Part shown: piece by piece, positions 32,627-42,780 of the stretch
Numbering within the stretch: the first letter of the stretch is position 1
Layout of the letters: every line of letters begins with the position of its first letter
Assembly: GCA_029706075.1 (NCBI GenBank)
Contig: JAINUG010000020.1
Location: forward strand, 7,297,046-7,361,045
Source: Aldrovandia affinis
Lineage: Eukaryota > Chordata > Actinopteri > Notacanthiformes > Halosauridae
DNA: 64,000 nucleotides
Direction: 5' to 3'
Notes under the pieces: model-generated
Told to the model about the DNA's origin: nothing
The model's database searches: none
What the model saw: the letters and a program-made list of their open reading frames with translations, nothing else
Translations under genes and position numbers: made by a program

Positions 32627-33201
32627 GTTCTCGTCCGTAGACTGACAGAGATAGAAAGTGATGTTGTACCGTACTGTATTTTAACAGCGATGAAATGAAG
32701 TGACGTGTACCTGCGGACACCCTATTGTCAACTGCAACACGAACCTTTTTTTTCCCCTCTCGCTCTCTGTCTCTCTCTCTTTCTATCTCTCTCTCTCTCT
32801 ATGTGATATTCACATACACTGCCATTCAGTTGGCGGGACAACACCATGCAAATCTCGAGGCAGGGTGTATTTAGCATGATACTAATACTGTACTGTCGGC
32901 ACTGTTACGACACAGTGGCGTTGCTATGGCAGCTGGGTATGACAGTGGCACGGTACTGCATGGTGTATCGTTGCAGGACAAACCCGTGCTTTATGTGAGG
33001 CGAAGACAAGGGCTGGTAAAAACACAAAAAAGTTGTAATTAAATACGGGTGACAGAAGAGGGTGAGGGGGCCAAAATGAATATAGGTGTGATTGATAACA
33101 CGGTACACAAAAAATGCATTTGCATAGACAAACACAGAACGCTTTGAGCGAGCACACACATTTCCACCGAAGGACACGGTGGAAAACACACTTTGACTAA
33201 C

Positions 33202-33543
33202 CGTTGACTTGACGGGGACGTAAAGAACGGGTTTTCCTGGCGCTCCTTTCTTGTTGTGGTCGCTAAGAATGTTGCTCCCGACCTGAAAGCCTTTAGATTT
33301 CACCCAGAATTTGAATTTGGCGTTGATGTGGCTGCTCTCGACGTACACGCCGTCCGACTCTTCGCTTTGCATGAGGGTCTGCATGATCTTGTTGTATTTT
33401 CGCCGGGTGACCGTCTTTGTTTTACCAGAGTCGCCGTAAGTCCGGAGGCACCAGTCCTGAAATTCGCTGAACATCTCTGCCTCCAGCACGACGGGACTCC
33501 GGCTCCGTTTCGTTAAATCCGCGCATGATTTTTTAGTTGCCAT
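33202..33543 (-). CDS. nol4l: NOL4/NOL4L family protein, first coding exon
   Basis: 114 codons in phase 0, from ATG at 33543-33541 to a splice donor (ACG|GTTAGT, intron starting at 33201). The protein starts MATKKSCADLTKRSRS and contains FQDWCLRTYGDSGKTKTVTR, RRKYNKIMQTL, NAKFKFWVKSKGFQVG and GKPVLYVPVKST. These are the N-terminal hallmarks of vertebrate NOL4 and NOL4L, nuclear/nucleolar proteins of poorly known biochemical role; the exon end matches the family's first-exon boundary. I favour nol4l over nol4 from the MATKK start and the longer loop before NAKFKFW, but this paralog call is from memory. The open frame extends upstream to 33900; I chose the internal ATG because family similarity begins only after it. 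The remaining exons must lie to the left, outside the window. Confidence 0.85.
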
Positions 33544-34500
33544 AGCTTCCCTCTCAGTCAAACCCCCTTTCCCCTTATTTTTTAACAACAAAATAATTCG
33601 GATGCTGGCTCGCGTAAACGCTGCCAGAAACGGAAAAATATCCCCCGTCCCGCAGCAAGGACGAGCGCAGCTCGAATGGGATGACGATAACCCTCCCGAA
33701 CAAGCAGTAATGCACGGCGTAGCGTATGTGCTAGATTGGAGCTGTTTCACACCTGTTTGCAGAGACGCTTCGCCTCCTGTCCCAGACCGCAACAGCAAAT
33801 GCCAGTCGCTCGCATCATCCGCTGGGGAACCGAAAGCGAGGGGGGGTTGTCCTACCGAACGGGTGTCTCCCACCTGTACGTAGAATGTCTCCTGACTCAA
33901 ATACTAAATGCAGCACTACAAAGACGATTAACGAAGAAAACCACGGTCGTTTGATGTGCCACCTTTTTTTTCTTCTTTTTTTTGAAAAAAAATAATCATA
34001 GCACGAATGGCGGTGGCTGACGACCAAGTTATAACTATGCTAAAATAGGCTGTGACCAATTTTGACGGATAGATAAAAACATTACTCTAAGGAAAGTACA
34101 CCTCCCACCATCTCTCTCTCTCGCTCTCTCTCTCTCTATCACACACACACGCCACCTGGAATCGCTCCTTTCCACCTGTTTGAATTAGACGGGCTCGTGC
34201 ACCGGCCCGTTCGTTTCGAAACAAGATTTAAATTAGATGTGAAATCCGAAATGTAGCTACAATGCTCCGACGAGGCACGAGGGGTTGAGCACTGGTGAAT
34301 TTTACAATTCACGTGACGCCTACACACAAAATACGTGTCGTTGCGGGACGAATGAACTGCTACAGGCGCTCCCCCGCCGCCCGAAATGAAGACAAAGCCT
34401 AGCGACTCACTGTTCAGAGACACGAGCTGCGGATGATAGCACACCAGACCAGAGTTTCTAAACACGACACACGCCACTCGTTTGTTTGTGCCTGCCCGAT
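33544..34500 (-). promoter_or_regulatory. Probable nol4l 5' UTR and promoter region
   Basis: Immediately upstream of the coding exon on the minus strand, relatively CpG-rich (for example cgcgtaaacgctgccagaaacg at 33611 and repeated cg words to about 33870 and 34180-34470) compared with the AT-rich surroundings. A CT tract lies at 34110-34138. No TATA box is evident. The start of transcription cannot be read directly. Confidence 0.5.
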
Positions 34501-34666
34501 AGTCTGATTAGGTATTGCATGTGATTTTTAAGCGGACTGATTTCGAGAATGGAAAATTCTTTTACAATGTTTGCAATATCTGAATTAAGTTCTTATTTGG
34601 GACAGCTCTGGAAAATCAGTCTTTAAAAAAACACCTCCTGTTTTTGTTGCCTTCAAGATTAATGTC

Positions 34667-34668
<2 letters not shown>

Positions 34669-34729
<61 letters not shown>
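34669..34729. repeat. ATT trinucleotide microsatellite
   Basis: About 20 uninterrupted TTA/ATT units. Confidence 0.97.
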
Positions 34730-34859
34730 CTGCCCTAAACATTGATTAATTATGAATTGGTTAATACTGAATAATGCTGAAATTCTGAAGGCCCTGTTCC
34801 CTTGATATACTTTTTGCATTCAGAGCCTGCTGTGGGTAACCGGCAACAAACTGACCCTG

Positions 34860-34921
34860 TGTGTGTAGAGTGTGTGTGTGCGTGTATGCATGCGTGGGTT
34901 TGTGGAGGGGGGTGGGGGAGT

Positions 34922-34967
<46 letters not shown>

Positions 34968-34990
34968 TATAGTGTGTGTGTGTGTGTGGG
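34860..34990. repeat. TG/GA microsatellite cluster
   Basis: Runs of TG with GAGAGA at 34955-34966 and G-rich interruptions. Confidence 0.85.
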
Positions 34991-36158
34991 AGGGGGGCCC
35001 TGTGTCCTGGCCTTGCTGGCTCTGATAAGATGGACAGACGGACAGCAGTGCTGAGATTGAGGCCAGGCTGTGGAGCTGGGTTTTGAGAGAGCGCTGCTCG
35101 GCGCCTGTCGCTGTGGTTACCATTACCCCGCAGAGCAACGCACTCTGGGGCCTGCGGTACCCACTCCTCAACACACTGGGGCCCCCACTCTGCCCTGAGT
35201 CTCCTCTCACTGCCCCGCCTCAACCACACGGCTGTTTACTGCTGCTAATGTGGTTGGTGTGGGGGTATGGGGTTGGGGGGACAAATATTCATGCATATGG
35301 CGTTCTCAGTTTACAGTGTGAGTTGTTGGTAGGCCTTGGCTGTGAAAACCACCTTACAGACTTTCTCTATGTAGTGAATGGGCAGAAGTGCTGGACGGAC
35401 AGCGTAGTGTAATGGTTAGGGAACTTAACTTAACTTGCACTTCTGTAGTTGTTTAGAATTGAGGAAGGCCTACAAATACACTCAGCCAGTACTCTCATAC
35501 CGACATGTCTGCGTTTCAAACCAGGAGAAACACAACAAATAACATTTGGGGCTAACGCAGAGCTCATGGGAGAGGCATTGTGCAAGTTATCTGAATGGAC
35601 AGAACACCAAGCTGCACCTTGTTCTCCTCTACCCCGAATGAGTCTAATCAGTAGAGGCTGCACTTTGCCTCTGCTCCAATCAATTGCTTTCTCTTTCAGT
35701 GACAACGTGTGATGTTTCATGCGCAGCCAACAAAAAAATCAATGCTTTTCATAAATATGACAGGTTTGAATTCATCCCAACGCTGCCAGCTGTATGAATT
35801 AAAAGGGCTTCCCTCCTTCAGTCATTGCAGATGGTTACTTTGGTACATTTGTATCTGCATTTTATCTATGTGAACTTTTTAACTTGTGCACTTCCAATTA
35901 TAATTTATGGTCAAATTACAAATTGTTTTTTACTGTGCCTCGCCCTTCCTCAGAGTTTGGTAAGATGGCTTTTAGTTACTACACCCCATGGAGCTGGAAT
36001 CTTTTAGAGAAAAAAAACGAAACTTCAGTGTTTCATTCCCATTGCCGATTTTGAATGACTAATCCATTCCTTAAAAACCAAAAACTTGTTCTTGTTTTGC
36101 ATAAATGTTGACCGTCTTGTTGTGTCCTGCTGTATGCTTTTTGTGCTTGTGTGTTTTT
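34991..36158. other. Spacer with a SINE-head remnant
   Basis: At 35399-35432 the words cagcgtagtgtaatggttaggg match the A-box region of a common fish tRNA-headed SINE; the rest of the SINE is absent. Otherwise unique-looking, no supported gene. Confidence 0.4.
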
Positions 36159-36932
36159 TTTGTTTTTTGTTTTTAATTTGTTTCTGTTTTTGTCCCGTTT
36201 TTTCCCCCAATTTAGTGGCCAATTATACCCTCTATTTATTTCAATTTGCCCTCCCCACACGAGTCCGCCACTTGTCTCTACGAGGCAAGTTAATTCTCAG
36301 AGACATTACATTTTACATTTTAAGCATTTAGCAGACGCAGAGGCGAGACCGCCAGGCGCCCGGAAGGATGGGACAGTCAGTTTGCCAGAGGAGGCGGAGC
36401 GGAGGGGTCTGGGAGGGGTGTAGGGAGTGATGAGTGACTGGAGGTATGGGGGAGCAGTACCTCTGGCCACTTGAAAAGCAAGCACCAGTGACTTGAATCT
36501 GATGCATGCTGCGATGGGGAGCCAGTGCAGAGAGAAGAGTAGAGGGGTGACGTGGGTGAACACCAGGCGAGCAGCAGCATTCTGGACTAGTTGCAGTGGC
36601 TTGATGGCACAGGCCGGAAGGCCTGCCAGCAAGGAATTGCAGTAGTCCAGACGTGAGATCACCAGGGCCTGGACCAGGAGTTGAGTGGCCTCTTGGGTGA
36701 GGAACGGTCGGATCCTCCGGATGTTGTGGAGGGAGAATCGGCAGGTCCGAGTGATCGCTGCAATATGGGCAGCGATCGCTGCAGAGGGCAGCGAACTCTG
36801 CTTCCTTCGAGATGGAATTCACCCACCCACGTTCTGGCCAAATGCCGATTGGAGCTAATGGCCAGGGCAGTGACGGGTTTCGAACCACATCCCCGATAGG
36901 CAGCTCACACTCGTATCAGACCAGCCAAGATA
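36159..36932 (-). repeat. tRNA-headed SINE interrupted by an L2 fragment
   Basis: Minus-strand SINE: the head near 36915-36780 has B box GGTTCGAAACC, and the tail at 36165-36290 reads ctctatttatttcaatt-like on the plus strand. It ends with the phrase ggccactaaattgggg on the minus strand, the same tail as the SINE at 51921. The outer flanks gcttgtgtgttttt at 36145-36158 and 36933-36946 are an exact 14-bp duplication. The middle (about 36302-36790) is a separate L2 insertion. Confidence 0.85.
36302..36790 (-). pseudogene. L2-clade LINE, reverse-transcriptase C-terminus and 3' end
   Basis: The open frame 36662-36306 contains ISRLDYCNSLLAGLPACAIK, LQLVQNAAARLV and HWLPIAACIRFKSL, the conserved region after the L2 reverse-transcriptase domain. 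Upstream codons (LHNIRRIRPFLTQEATQLL) extend it to about 36790. On the minus strand it ends gcgtctgctaaatgcttaaa with an aaatgt tail at 36304. It is 5' truncated and nested in the SINE. Confidence 0.9.
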
Positions 36933-36959
36933 GCTTGTGTGTTTTTAACTGATTTGTAA

Positions 36960-37062
36960 TTGTTGGTTTTTATGTTGAAGCAGGGCTCTTCTGAAAAAGA
37001 GACCTTAGTCTCAGTAGGACCCTCCTGCATAAATAAATCATAATTTAAATAAATAAATAAAT
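36960..37062 (+). repeat. LINE 3' tail (L2/Rex1-like)
   Basis: The words gcagggctcttctgaaaaag and ctcagtaggaccctcctgca, then AATAAATAAAT repeats, match the 3' end of common fish LINEs of this type (polyadenylation-like signal plus AAATA tail). About 100 bp only. Confidence 0.6.
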
Positions 37063-37390
37063 AACCGATAAAAGAAAATCTAATTAAGCAGTTGTGGCTT
37101 CATACAAGAAGAGGAGGGGAAAGTCAATGTGATCATTCATGTATTTTTATTAATAAGTGAAAATGAATGAAATAACAGGATCATTTTGTGGTGGCTATGA
37201 TAAGGCACCTGTTTTCAGGGCCTCACAGTAATAAACAATGCAGCTGGTAAATAGAAAGGCGTTCAGGTGTTCAGCCTTCCTTCAGCGCTGCTATCCCTAA
37301 TGTTTATGAGACCGCAAAAATCCCTGCAATCAAACAAATCATCAATCATATCTGAGAAAGTGAATTCATAGTAGATGGTAAACATGACTG
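37063..37390. other. No gene seen; spacer
   Basis: AT-rich, unassigned. Confidence 0.4.
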
Positions 37391-38643
37391 GATTGAGAGA
37401 GACTGATATTTCAGCGTTCAGGTCAGAATGTGCCTGATTGAGAGATAGTGGTATTTCAGCGTTCAGGTCAGAATGTGCCTGTCACACGCCATGTGACAAT
37501 CCCTGGATGGGAACAGAGCAGTCTGGAGACGGAGTGGAGTTTGTCGGTCTATGGACCGGAGTTTAAAAAAAAAAGTCTGTCTCTCCCCCCAGACATGGGG
37601 GAGAAACAGTGGGAGAGCAGGTTAACATATAACAAACACAAACACAAAATCTTCACCCTACTCGCCGCAAAGCTTTTGGGTAAAAACAACAAACTAAAAT
37701 AACAAGCTAAAATAATCAAAACTTACGGGATACCGTGCCTCTTTGTCCAGAGTTCCCCTGAAACCTCCCCAGGCACACACATATCCAGTGACCTTTCAAG
37801 TGCTTCCCACCCATGCATACTGAGACACTCAAACTTTGCAGTCCGAGTTCTCTTTTACTCCAAACATACCGAGACCCTCGCCACTCCTCACAGTGAGAGT
37901 TCTCTGTCAACCAGCCCCGAGACACTCTCCACTCTTTCAGTGAGAGTTCCCGGGCCGTTGTCCAGAGACACTCTCCACTGCCTGAGTGCGAGTTCTCTTC
38001 CAATCACACCAAGGGCGAGAGGCGGACCCTCTTTCAGGATGCCCTCTTGCTCTCTTTCCCACCCACACAGGAAGCACTCTACTCAGTCACTTTCGACAAA
38101 CGCACACAAAAGTCCACGAACATCAAACATCAAACATCTCACATCCAACATCAAACATCAAACATCAAACATCAAACATCAAACATCCCTTCACAATACA
38201 ACAATCCACAACAATCCACTACATACGTGCACGCGCACTCACACACATATACACACACACCAATGACAAGACAGAAACTCCATACACACGCAAGACAAAG
38301 ACTAACTCTCAACAATATGCGCACCCACATGACAATCACTCAACAATTGCCAGACCACACCCACTCACATTCTCACACAGACACCCAATCAGCCAATTGA
38401 CTTCCATATCAATTAACGGATTGACACCAATTAAATAATAATTAAATCAACTATGGCCTTTGGAGCAACCTTCCCCTGGAAAGTCAAACCTGCCCCCGGA
38501 AAGTTTCCCTGCTCCAAAGGCCTCCACCACATATAAGACAAAGGCAACCATGTCACTCCCATGTGGCCGAGACCAACGTCCTCCACAGTGCCTGATTGAG
38601 AGAGAGTGGTATTTCAGCGTTCAGGTCAGAATGTGTCTGATTG
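37391..38643. repeat. 45-bp tandem unit, three copies, split by an insertion
   Basis: Units gattgagagagactgatatttcag...gaatgtgcct are at 37391-37435 and 37436-37480 and, after the inserted element, at 38594-38640. The conserved core is tatttcagcgttcaggtcag. Confidence 0.9.
37480..38587. mobile_element. TG...CA element with 5-bp target duplication (probable solo LTR)
   Basis: 1108 bp, starting tgtcacacgccatgtgac and ending gtcctccaca, flanked by gtgcc at 37475-37479 and 38588-38592. The flanks rejoin to a perfect 45-bp tandem unit, which proves the insertion. It contains no protein-coding frame of note. A 7-bp microsatellite (acatcaa)n lies at about 38127-38190, and a CA-rich patch at 38225-38265. 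TG...CA ends and a 5-bp duplication fit an LTR; the length is large but within the range of retroviral or BEL-type LTRs. Orientation cannot be fixed. Confidence 0.75.
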
Positions 38644-38928
38644 TTTGCAGAACTATCAGATTAGAAGTTTGGTGTGTCCATTTTTGAAACAGATCAAAAT
38701 GAATTTGCTTAGATCACTTTGTGTAACAGGGTTGACAGGAGTTAATTGTACAACTTTGCAATTGTATTCAGCTTGGCTCTGTGTTTGCAGTTTAGTCTCC
38801 AACAGCGAGCAGGACAATATTTCAGTTTTGGAGTGTGTCACAAAAACTACTATGAGTTTTTATCAATGTATTTATTTTTTGAATGTGTGTACGGGGTTCA
38901 CATAGCAGTGAACAACGCAATAGTGTTA
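38644..38928. other. No gene seen; spacer
   Basis: Short unique-looking stretch between two insertions. Confidence 0.4.
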
Positions 38929-38933
38929 TGTCG

Positions 38934-39285
38934 AACAGGAACGAACCCAAACGCAGACACAGACATGAATTTAACTCTACACACAAAGAACAGTAAACAC
39001 AGAGTTTTAGATAAGGCTTTCTGAAGTCAGTTTCTACCGGGGTAGGGAGAACAACAATCTGACGATGAATGGCTAGAAAACCGGGGTAGATATATTGCAG
39101 GGCTGATGATCTTGATGGGAGGCTGGTGTGCCGGAACGGATGATGTGATTAGCAACAGGTGAGCATGACGAGGAGCAACGAGGGTTGATAATTGAATAAT
39201 AGAAAATAATAAAACAATTAACAAACAATCACGAGGGAGAAACAAGACAAAGGAAAAACGAGACAGGAACAAAGGGAATGTGACA
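38934..39285 (-). repeat. 3' LTR of the Gypsy element, with 250-bp internal deletion
   Basis: 352 bp. It matches the 5' LTR at both ends but lacks the 250 bp that correspond to about 40844-41093; the break lies at a shared aca. Confidence 0.9.
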
Positions 39286-39296
39286 GTACCCACCCC

Positions 39297-39782
39297 TCAA
39301 CGGATACCTCTGGGCATCTGAACAGGGAGGTCAGGATGAGCAGGCAGGGAAGCAGAAGAATGGTCTCGGGAACCGCAAGAGCCTCCTCGACTCACGGTCC
39401 AGTCGAAGTGTGGATTGTGTGCCACCAACCATGGCTGGCCGAGGACCAGGGGAGCGTGGGGTGAGGAAAGGACGTGAAACTGGAGGGTCTTGTGATTACC
39501 GGAGAGGGTGAGGTGAAGGGGCACAGTGCGGTGGGTAACTTGGGCGAGGAGCTTGCCGTTGAGAGCGTTGGCGTTCAGGGGAGTCGTGAGGGGTTCCAAC
39601 GCAATCCCAGCTTGGGCGACGAGGTTGGAATCCAGGAAGTTCTCGTCAGCTCCGGAGTCGACTAATGCAGACAAGGGCAGGAACTGCTGGTTCCATGACA
39701 GAACGGCGTTGAGCTGCATATGAGGTCGCGGTGTTGGTGGGGTGGTAGTACGACCCGCCAGGACCCCCAGAATCACTGGCAA
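39297..39782 (-). CDS. Gypsy retropepsin (aspartic protease), followed by a junction to the pol end
   Basis: Overlaps the end of gag in another frame, as expected for a gag-pol frameshift. The catalytic motif is [13 protein letters not shown] (about residues 41-53), with the flap and the C-terminal [19 protein letters not shown]. After FDW the sequence changes to a Ser/Gly/Pro-rich end ([16 protein letters not shown]) and stops. Since no reverse transcriptase follows, this tail probably comes from the far end of pol, joined by a deletion. The open frame is intact here. Confidence 0.85.
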   Translation of the reverse strand: MPVILGVLAGRTTTPPTPRPHMQLNAVLSWNQQFLPLSALVDSGADENFLDSNLVAQAGIALEPLTTPLNANALNGKLLAQVTHRTVPLHLTLSGNHKTLQFHVLSSPHAPLVLGQPWLVAHNPHFDWTVSRGGSCGSRDHSSASLPAHPDLPVQMPRGIR

Positions 39783-40786
39783 GCCCCCTCTTTTGGCCGA
39801 AGGGAGCAGGAAGACAGGAAGTGGCCAGACTGACCGCAGTAGATGCAGGAACCCGATCGCACCCTCCGGAGACGCTCAGCTGGTGAGAGACGAGCCCGAC
39901 CCAGTTGCATGGGAACCTCTTCGGAGACGGCTGAGGTGGAGACAACAAGGCCGGGAAGAGAGGCAGCAGAGGGTTCAGGTCTTGATTTGGGAGGGTAGAG
40001 AGGTGAGCCATGGGAAGGAAAGGTGGAGGGACAACGGACAGCTCTTTCCCGGTAACGCTCGCGGAGGCGGTCATCCAGTCTAAAGGCCAGGGAAATGAGG
40101 TTGTCGAGACTTGGTGGGTCATCCCTGGCAGCCAACTCATCCTTGATTGAGTCGCTGAGACCGTGCCGAAAAGCCCCTCGGAGCGCCAGGTCGTTCCAAC
40201 CGGACTCCGCAGCAGTGATGTGGAACTCCACCGCAAAGTCGACCACAGTATGGGAACCCTGACAGATGGTGAACAGACGTTGATTGGCGTTCGTGCCTCA
40301 AATGGGGTGGTCGAAGACATTCCTCAACTCGGACATGAAGAGGGAGTAGGAGGTGAAACATGGGGAATTTCTCCCCCACAAGGCGGACACCCATGCCAGC
40401 GCATCCCCTTTGAGTAACCCCATCACGTAGGTGATGCGGGACCCATCGGTGGAATAGGTGGTGGGCTGCTGCTCGAAGACCAGGGAACATTGGATAAGGA
40501 AAGCACGGCACATGCCCAGGTCACCAGCATAGCGATCCGGAGCAGGAACGTGAGGCTCCTTGTGCGGGAAAACCGGCGGATCCGGGGGTGAAGCGATGAC
40601 AGGAGGGGAGCCTTGGGCAGTGAGTTGTAAGGACAAGTCTTGCACCTGATTCCTGATCTCCTTCACGCTGGCGGAGAGGCCGCGCAGCTCTGCCATCAGC
40701 TCCTGGAGGGATTTGCCATGTTGGCCAACGAGAACGCCCTGTAGGGACAGGGCCCGACAGAACTGGTTCGTGTCCGCTGGGTCCAT
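39773..40786 (-). pseudogene. Gypsy gag (sushi-like), one in-frame stop
   Basis: A capsid precursor that packages the element RNA. From ATG 40786: MDPADTNQFCRALSLQGVL, then a coiled-coil-like segment, a proline-rich stretch, and the capsid core (PDRYAGDLGMCRAFLIQCSL, ITYVMGLLKGDALAW). A TGA at 40298-40300 interrupts the frame where the family has an Arg codon (a likely CGA to TGA change). The frame continues to 39773 with a zinc knuckle [14 protein letters not shown] near the end. The overall design is that of Gypsy elements related to the PEG10/RTL gene family. Confidence 0.88.
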
Positions 40787-40802
40787 GCTGGTCAGATCGT
40801 TC

Positions 40803-41404
40803 TGTTATGTCGAACAGGAACGAACCCAAACGCAGACACAGACAAGGTTTAGAATAGAGAGTGATGATTTAATAATAGTAACAACAGAGGTAATGGAAAA
40901 CGATGAGCTGGACAACGGAAGGGATGCACAGGAGGAGTGGACGAGATGACTGGGCAGACAGGATGAGGGAACCGGAGGGCAAACTAAGCGTGCAGGCAGG
41001 CGGGGCTGGCAGGACGGACAGAGCTGGCAGACAGACGAGGAATGGACCTGAACACGAAGGGAGACAACAGGAACAATTAACATGAATTTAACTCGACACA
41101 CAAAGAACAGCAAACACAGAGTTTTAGATAAGGCTTTCTGAAGTCAGTTTCTACCGGGGTAGGGAGAACAACAATCTGACGATGAATGGCTGGAAAACCG
41201 GGGTAGATATACTGCAGGGCTGATGATCTTGATGGGAGGCTGGTGTGCCGGAACGGATGACGTGATTAGCAACAGGTGAGCATGACGAGCAGCAACGAGG
41301 GTTGATAACTGAATAATAGAAAATAATAAAACGATTAACACAAACAATCACGAGGGAGAAACAAGACAAAGGAAAAACGAGACAGGAACAAAGGGAATGT
41401 GACA
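40803..41404 (-). repeat. 5' LTR of the Gypsy element
   Basis: 602 bp, TG...CA ends. Gag starts 17 bp inside it (ATG at 40786), so the leader is very short. Identity to the 3' LTR over shared parts is high, with only a few substitutions. Confidence 0.9.
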
Positions 41405-41409
41405 AATAG

Positions 41410-42088
41410 AGAAGGAGCATCTGGTAAAGTCTCAACCCAGACGCTCATTTTAACCTCTTATGCACTTCAGATAATTCATGCGGAGTTCGTATTTTATAGG
41501 TGTAGCCGGATCAATTGATGACATCCACCTGTGCACACCTGATCACCTGATCGTTCCTGGATCATAAAAGCTGGACAACTCCAGTCATCAGGACCCCAGC
41601 TCCTTGGTTTCAGCTCAGGCTCCAGCTTGAATGTGTTACACTTTACACTTTGAATACATCTTTTATTTGTACGGTGCTGCATGTTTTGTGCTAGTGCGCT
41701 CGTTTGTAGGTTGCGGTTGGATATGCAGTGTTTTCTTTGTTTTGACACCTTTTTTAGACAAGTGTAGATCAGAGTAGGGAAGCAGCTTCCCAGAAGACCC
41801 ACTACGTTTCCTTTTGCCCCAGTAGTGAGGGATAGAGGACCGTGGCATTAGGATAGGAGTAGCATAGCTGTCTGTCACTGTTCTGTGTAATCCGTAGTCC
41901 AACGTTCATGTGAGGTACAGTGTTTTGTTCATGATTGCTTGTCTCTTGTTGTTTGGTTGTTGTTGTTTTTTTTGCAGCAATAAACATTTGTTGCACTGCT
42001 CAGTGTGACTGTGTTTTGGTACCTGGTGGCTTTGGTGTTGTGTTGTTCCCCGGTTATGTGAACGCAGGCGAATGGAGGGACGTAACAC
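41410..42088 (+). repeat. LTR-like segment, probable solo LTR of another Gypsy family
   Basis: From about 41502 (tgtagccggatcaattgatg) to 42088 (ggacgtaaca). It has a TATA-like cataaaag at 41564 and an AATAAA at 41981-41986. The order of these signals fits a plus-strand LTR. I could not find a target duplication, and the left end is uncertain because the right end (gtaaca) would predict a tgttac start. Confidence 0.45.
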
Positions 42089-42704
42089 TTCAAACTGGCC
42101 GGCGTGTTTACCGCTGATGGTCCAATGGGATGCACTCTGTGCTGTCCGTCACTTGCTGGGGAAGCGCCGTGATTGGTCGGAAGGCCTGGCCTCCTCCACT
42201 GTAAAGATTTCTGTGTTCCTGTCCAAACTCGGAGTGGAAAGGCCAACCAGGTATCATTACCTGCTGTAGGGAACAGAAACAATAATCAGAACAATAATCA
42301 TCAGAACTGCAGAAATTGTATTTCTTCCATTGTAATGATTCCTGTCTGTTTATTGTGGCTGGTGCTACACCCCCTCATATGCACTCTCGAAATAACCTTA
42401 CCTTATACACTGACTCTGTAGTCATAGTTGCCACAATAACATATCTGATGGTGCTTGCCCAGTCCCACAGGAGCTCTGTAGGATTGCCGCCCCCACTCCT
42501 GCCCCCCTGTCCCATACCACCCCCCTGTCCCCTCCTGCCCCATCCCGCCCCCGATTCCCCCTCCTGCCCCCCACCTGTAAGGGCTCACGGGCCTTGCACA
42601 CGCTGGGACTGCCAGCTTTTCCTGCTGTTGCTATGACGACAGTCAGCTCTAGGGAAAGGGGGATCTAAGAGACTAAAGATGCCCTGTCCTGCACTAACAC
42701 ATAC
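42089..42704. other. No gene seen; C-rich spacer
   Basis: Contains a long C-rich stretch (42489-42580) with repeated ctgccccctgtccc-type words. No supported frame. Confidence 0.4.
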
Positions 42705-42714
42705 ACATACATAC

Positions 42715-42780
<66 letters not shown>

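Larger units (their letters stand above)
38934..41404 (-). mobile_element. Ty3/Gypsy retrotransposon with LTRs and gag-protease, pol deleted
   Basis: Minus-strand element of 2471 bp with LTRs at 41404-40803 (5') and 39285-38934 (3'), ends TGTCACATTCCC and CGACATAACA. AATAG is duplicated exactly at 38929-38933 and 41405-41409. Between the LTRs are gag with a zinc knuckle and a retropepsin, then a polypurine-like tract (gaggggtgggtac on the minus strand) directly before the 3' LTR. Reverse transcriptase, RNase H and integrase are absent, so it needed help in trans or was deleted after insertion. Confidence 0.9.

Noticed and set aside
36328-36888. 186-codon minus-strand frame
   Set aside because: A different frame over the L2 fragment; the frame 36306-36662 carries the conserved L2 residues instead.
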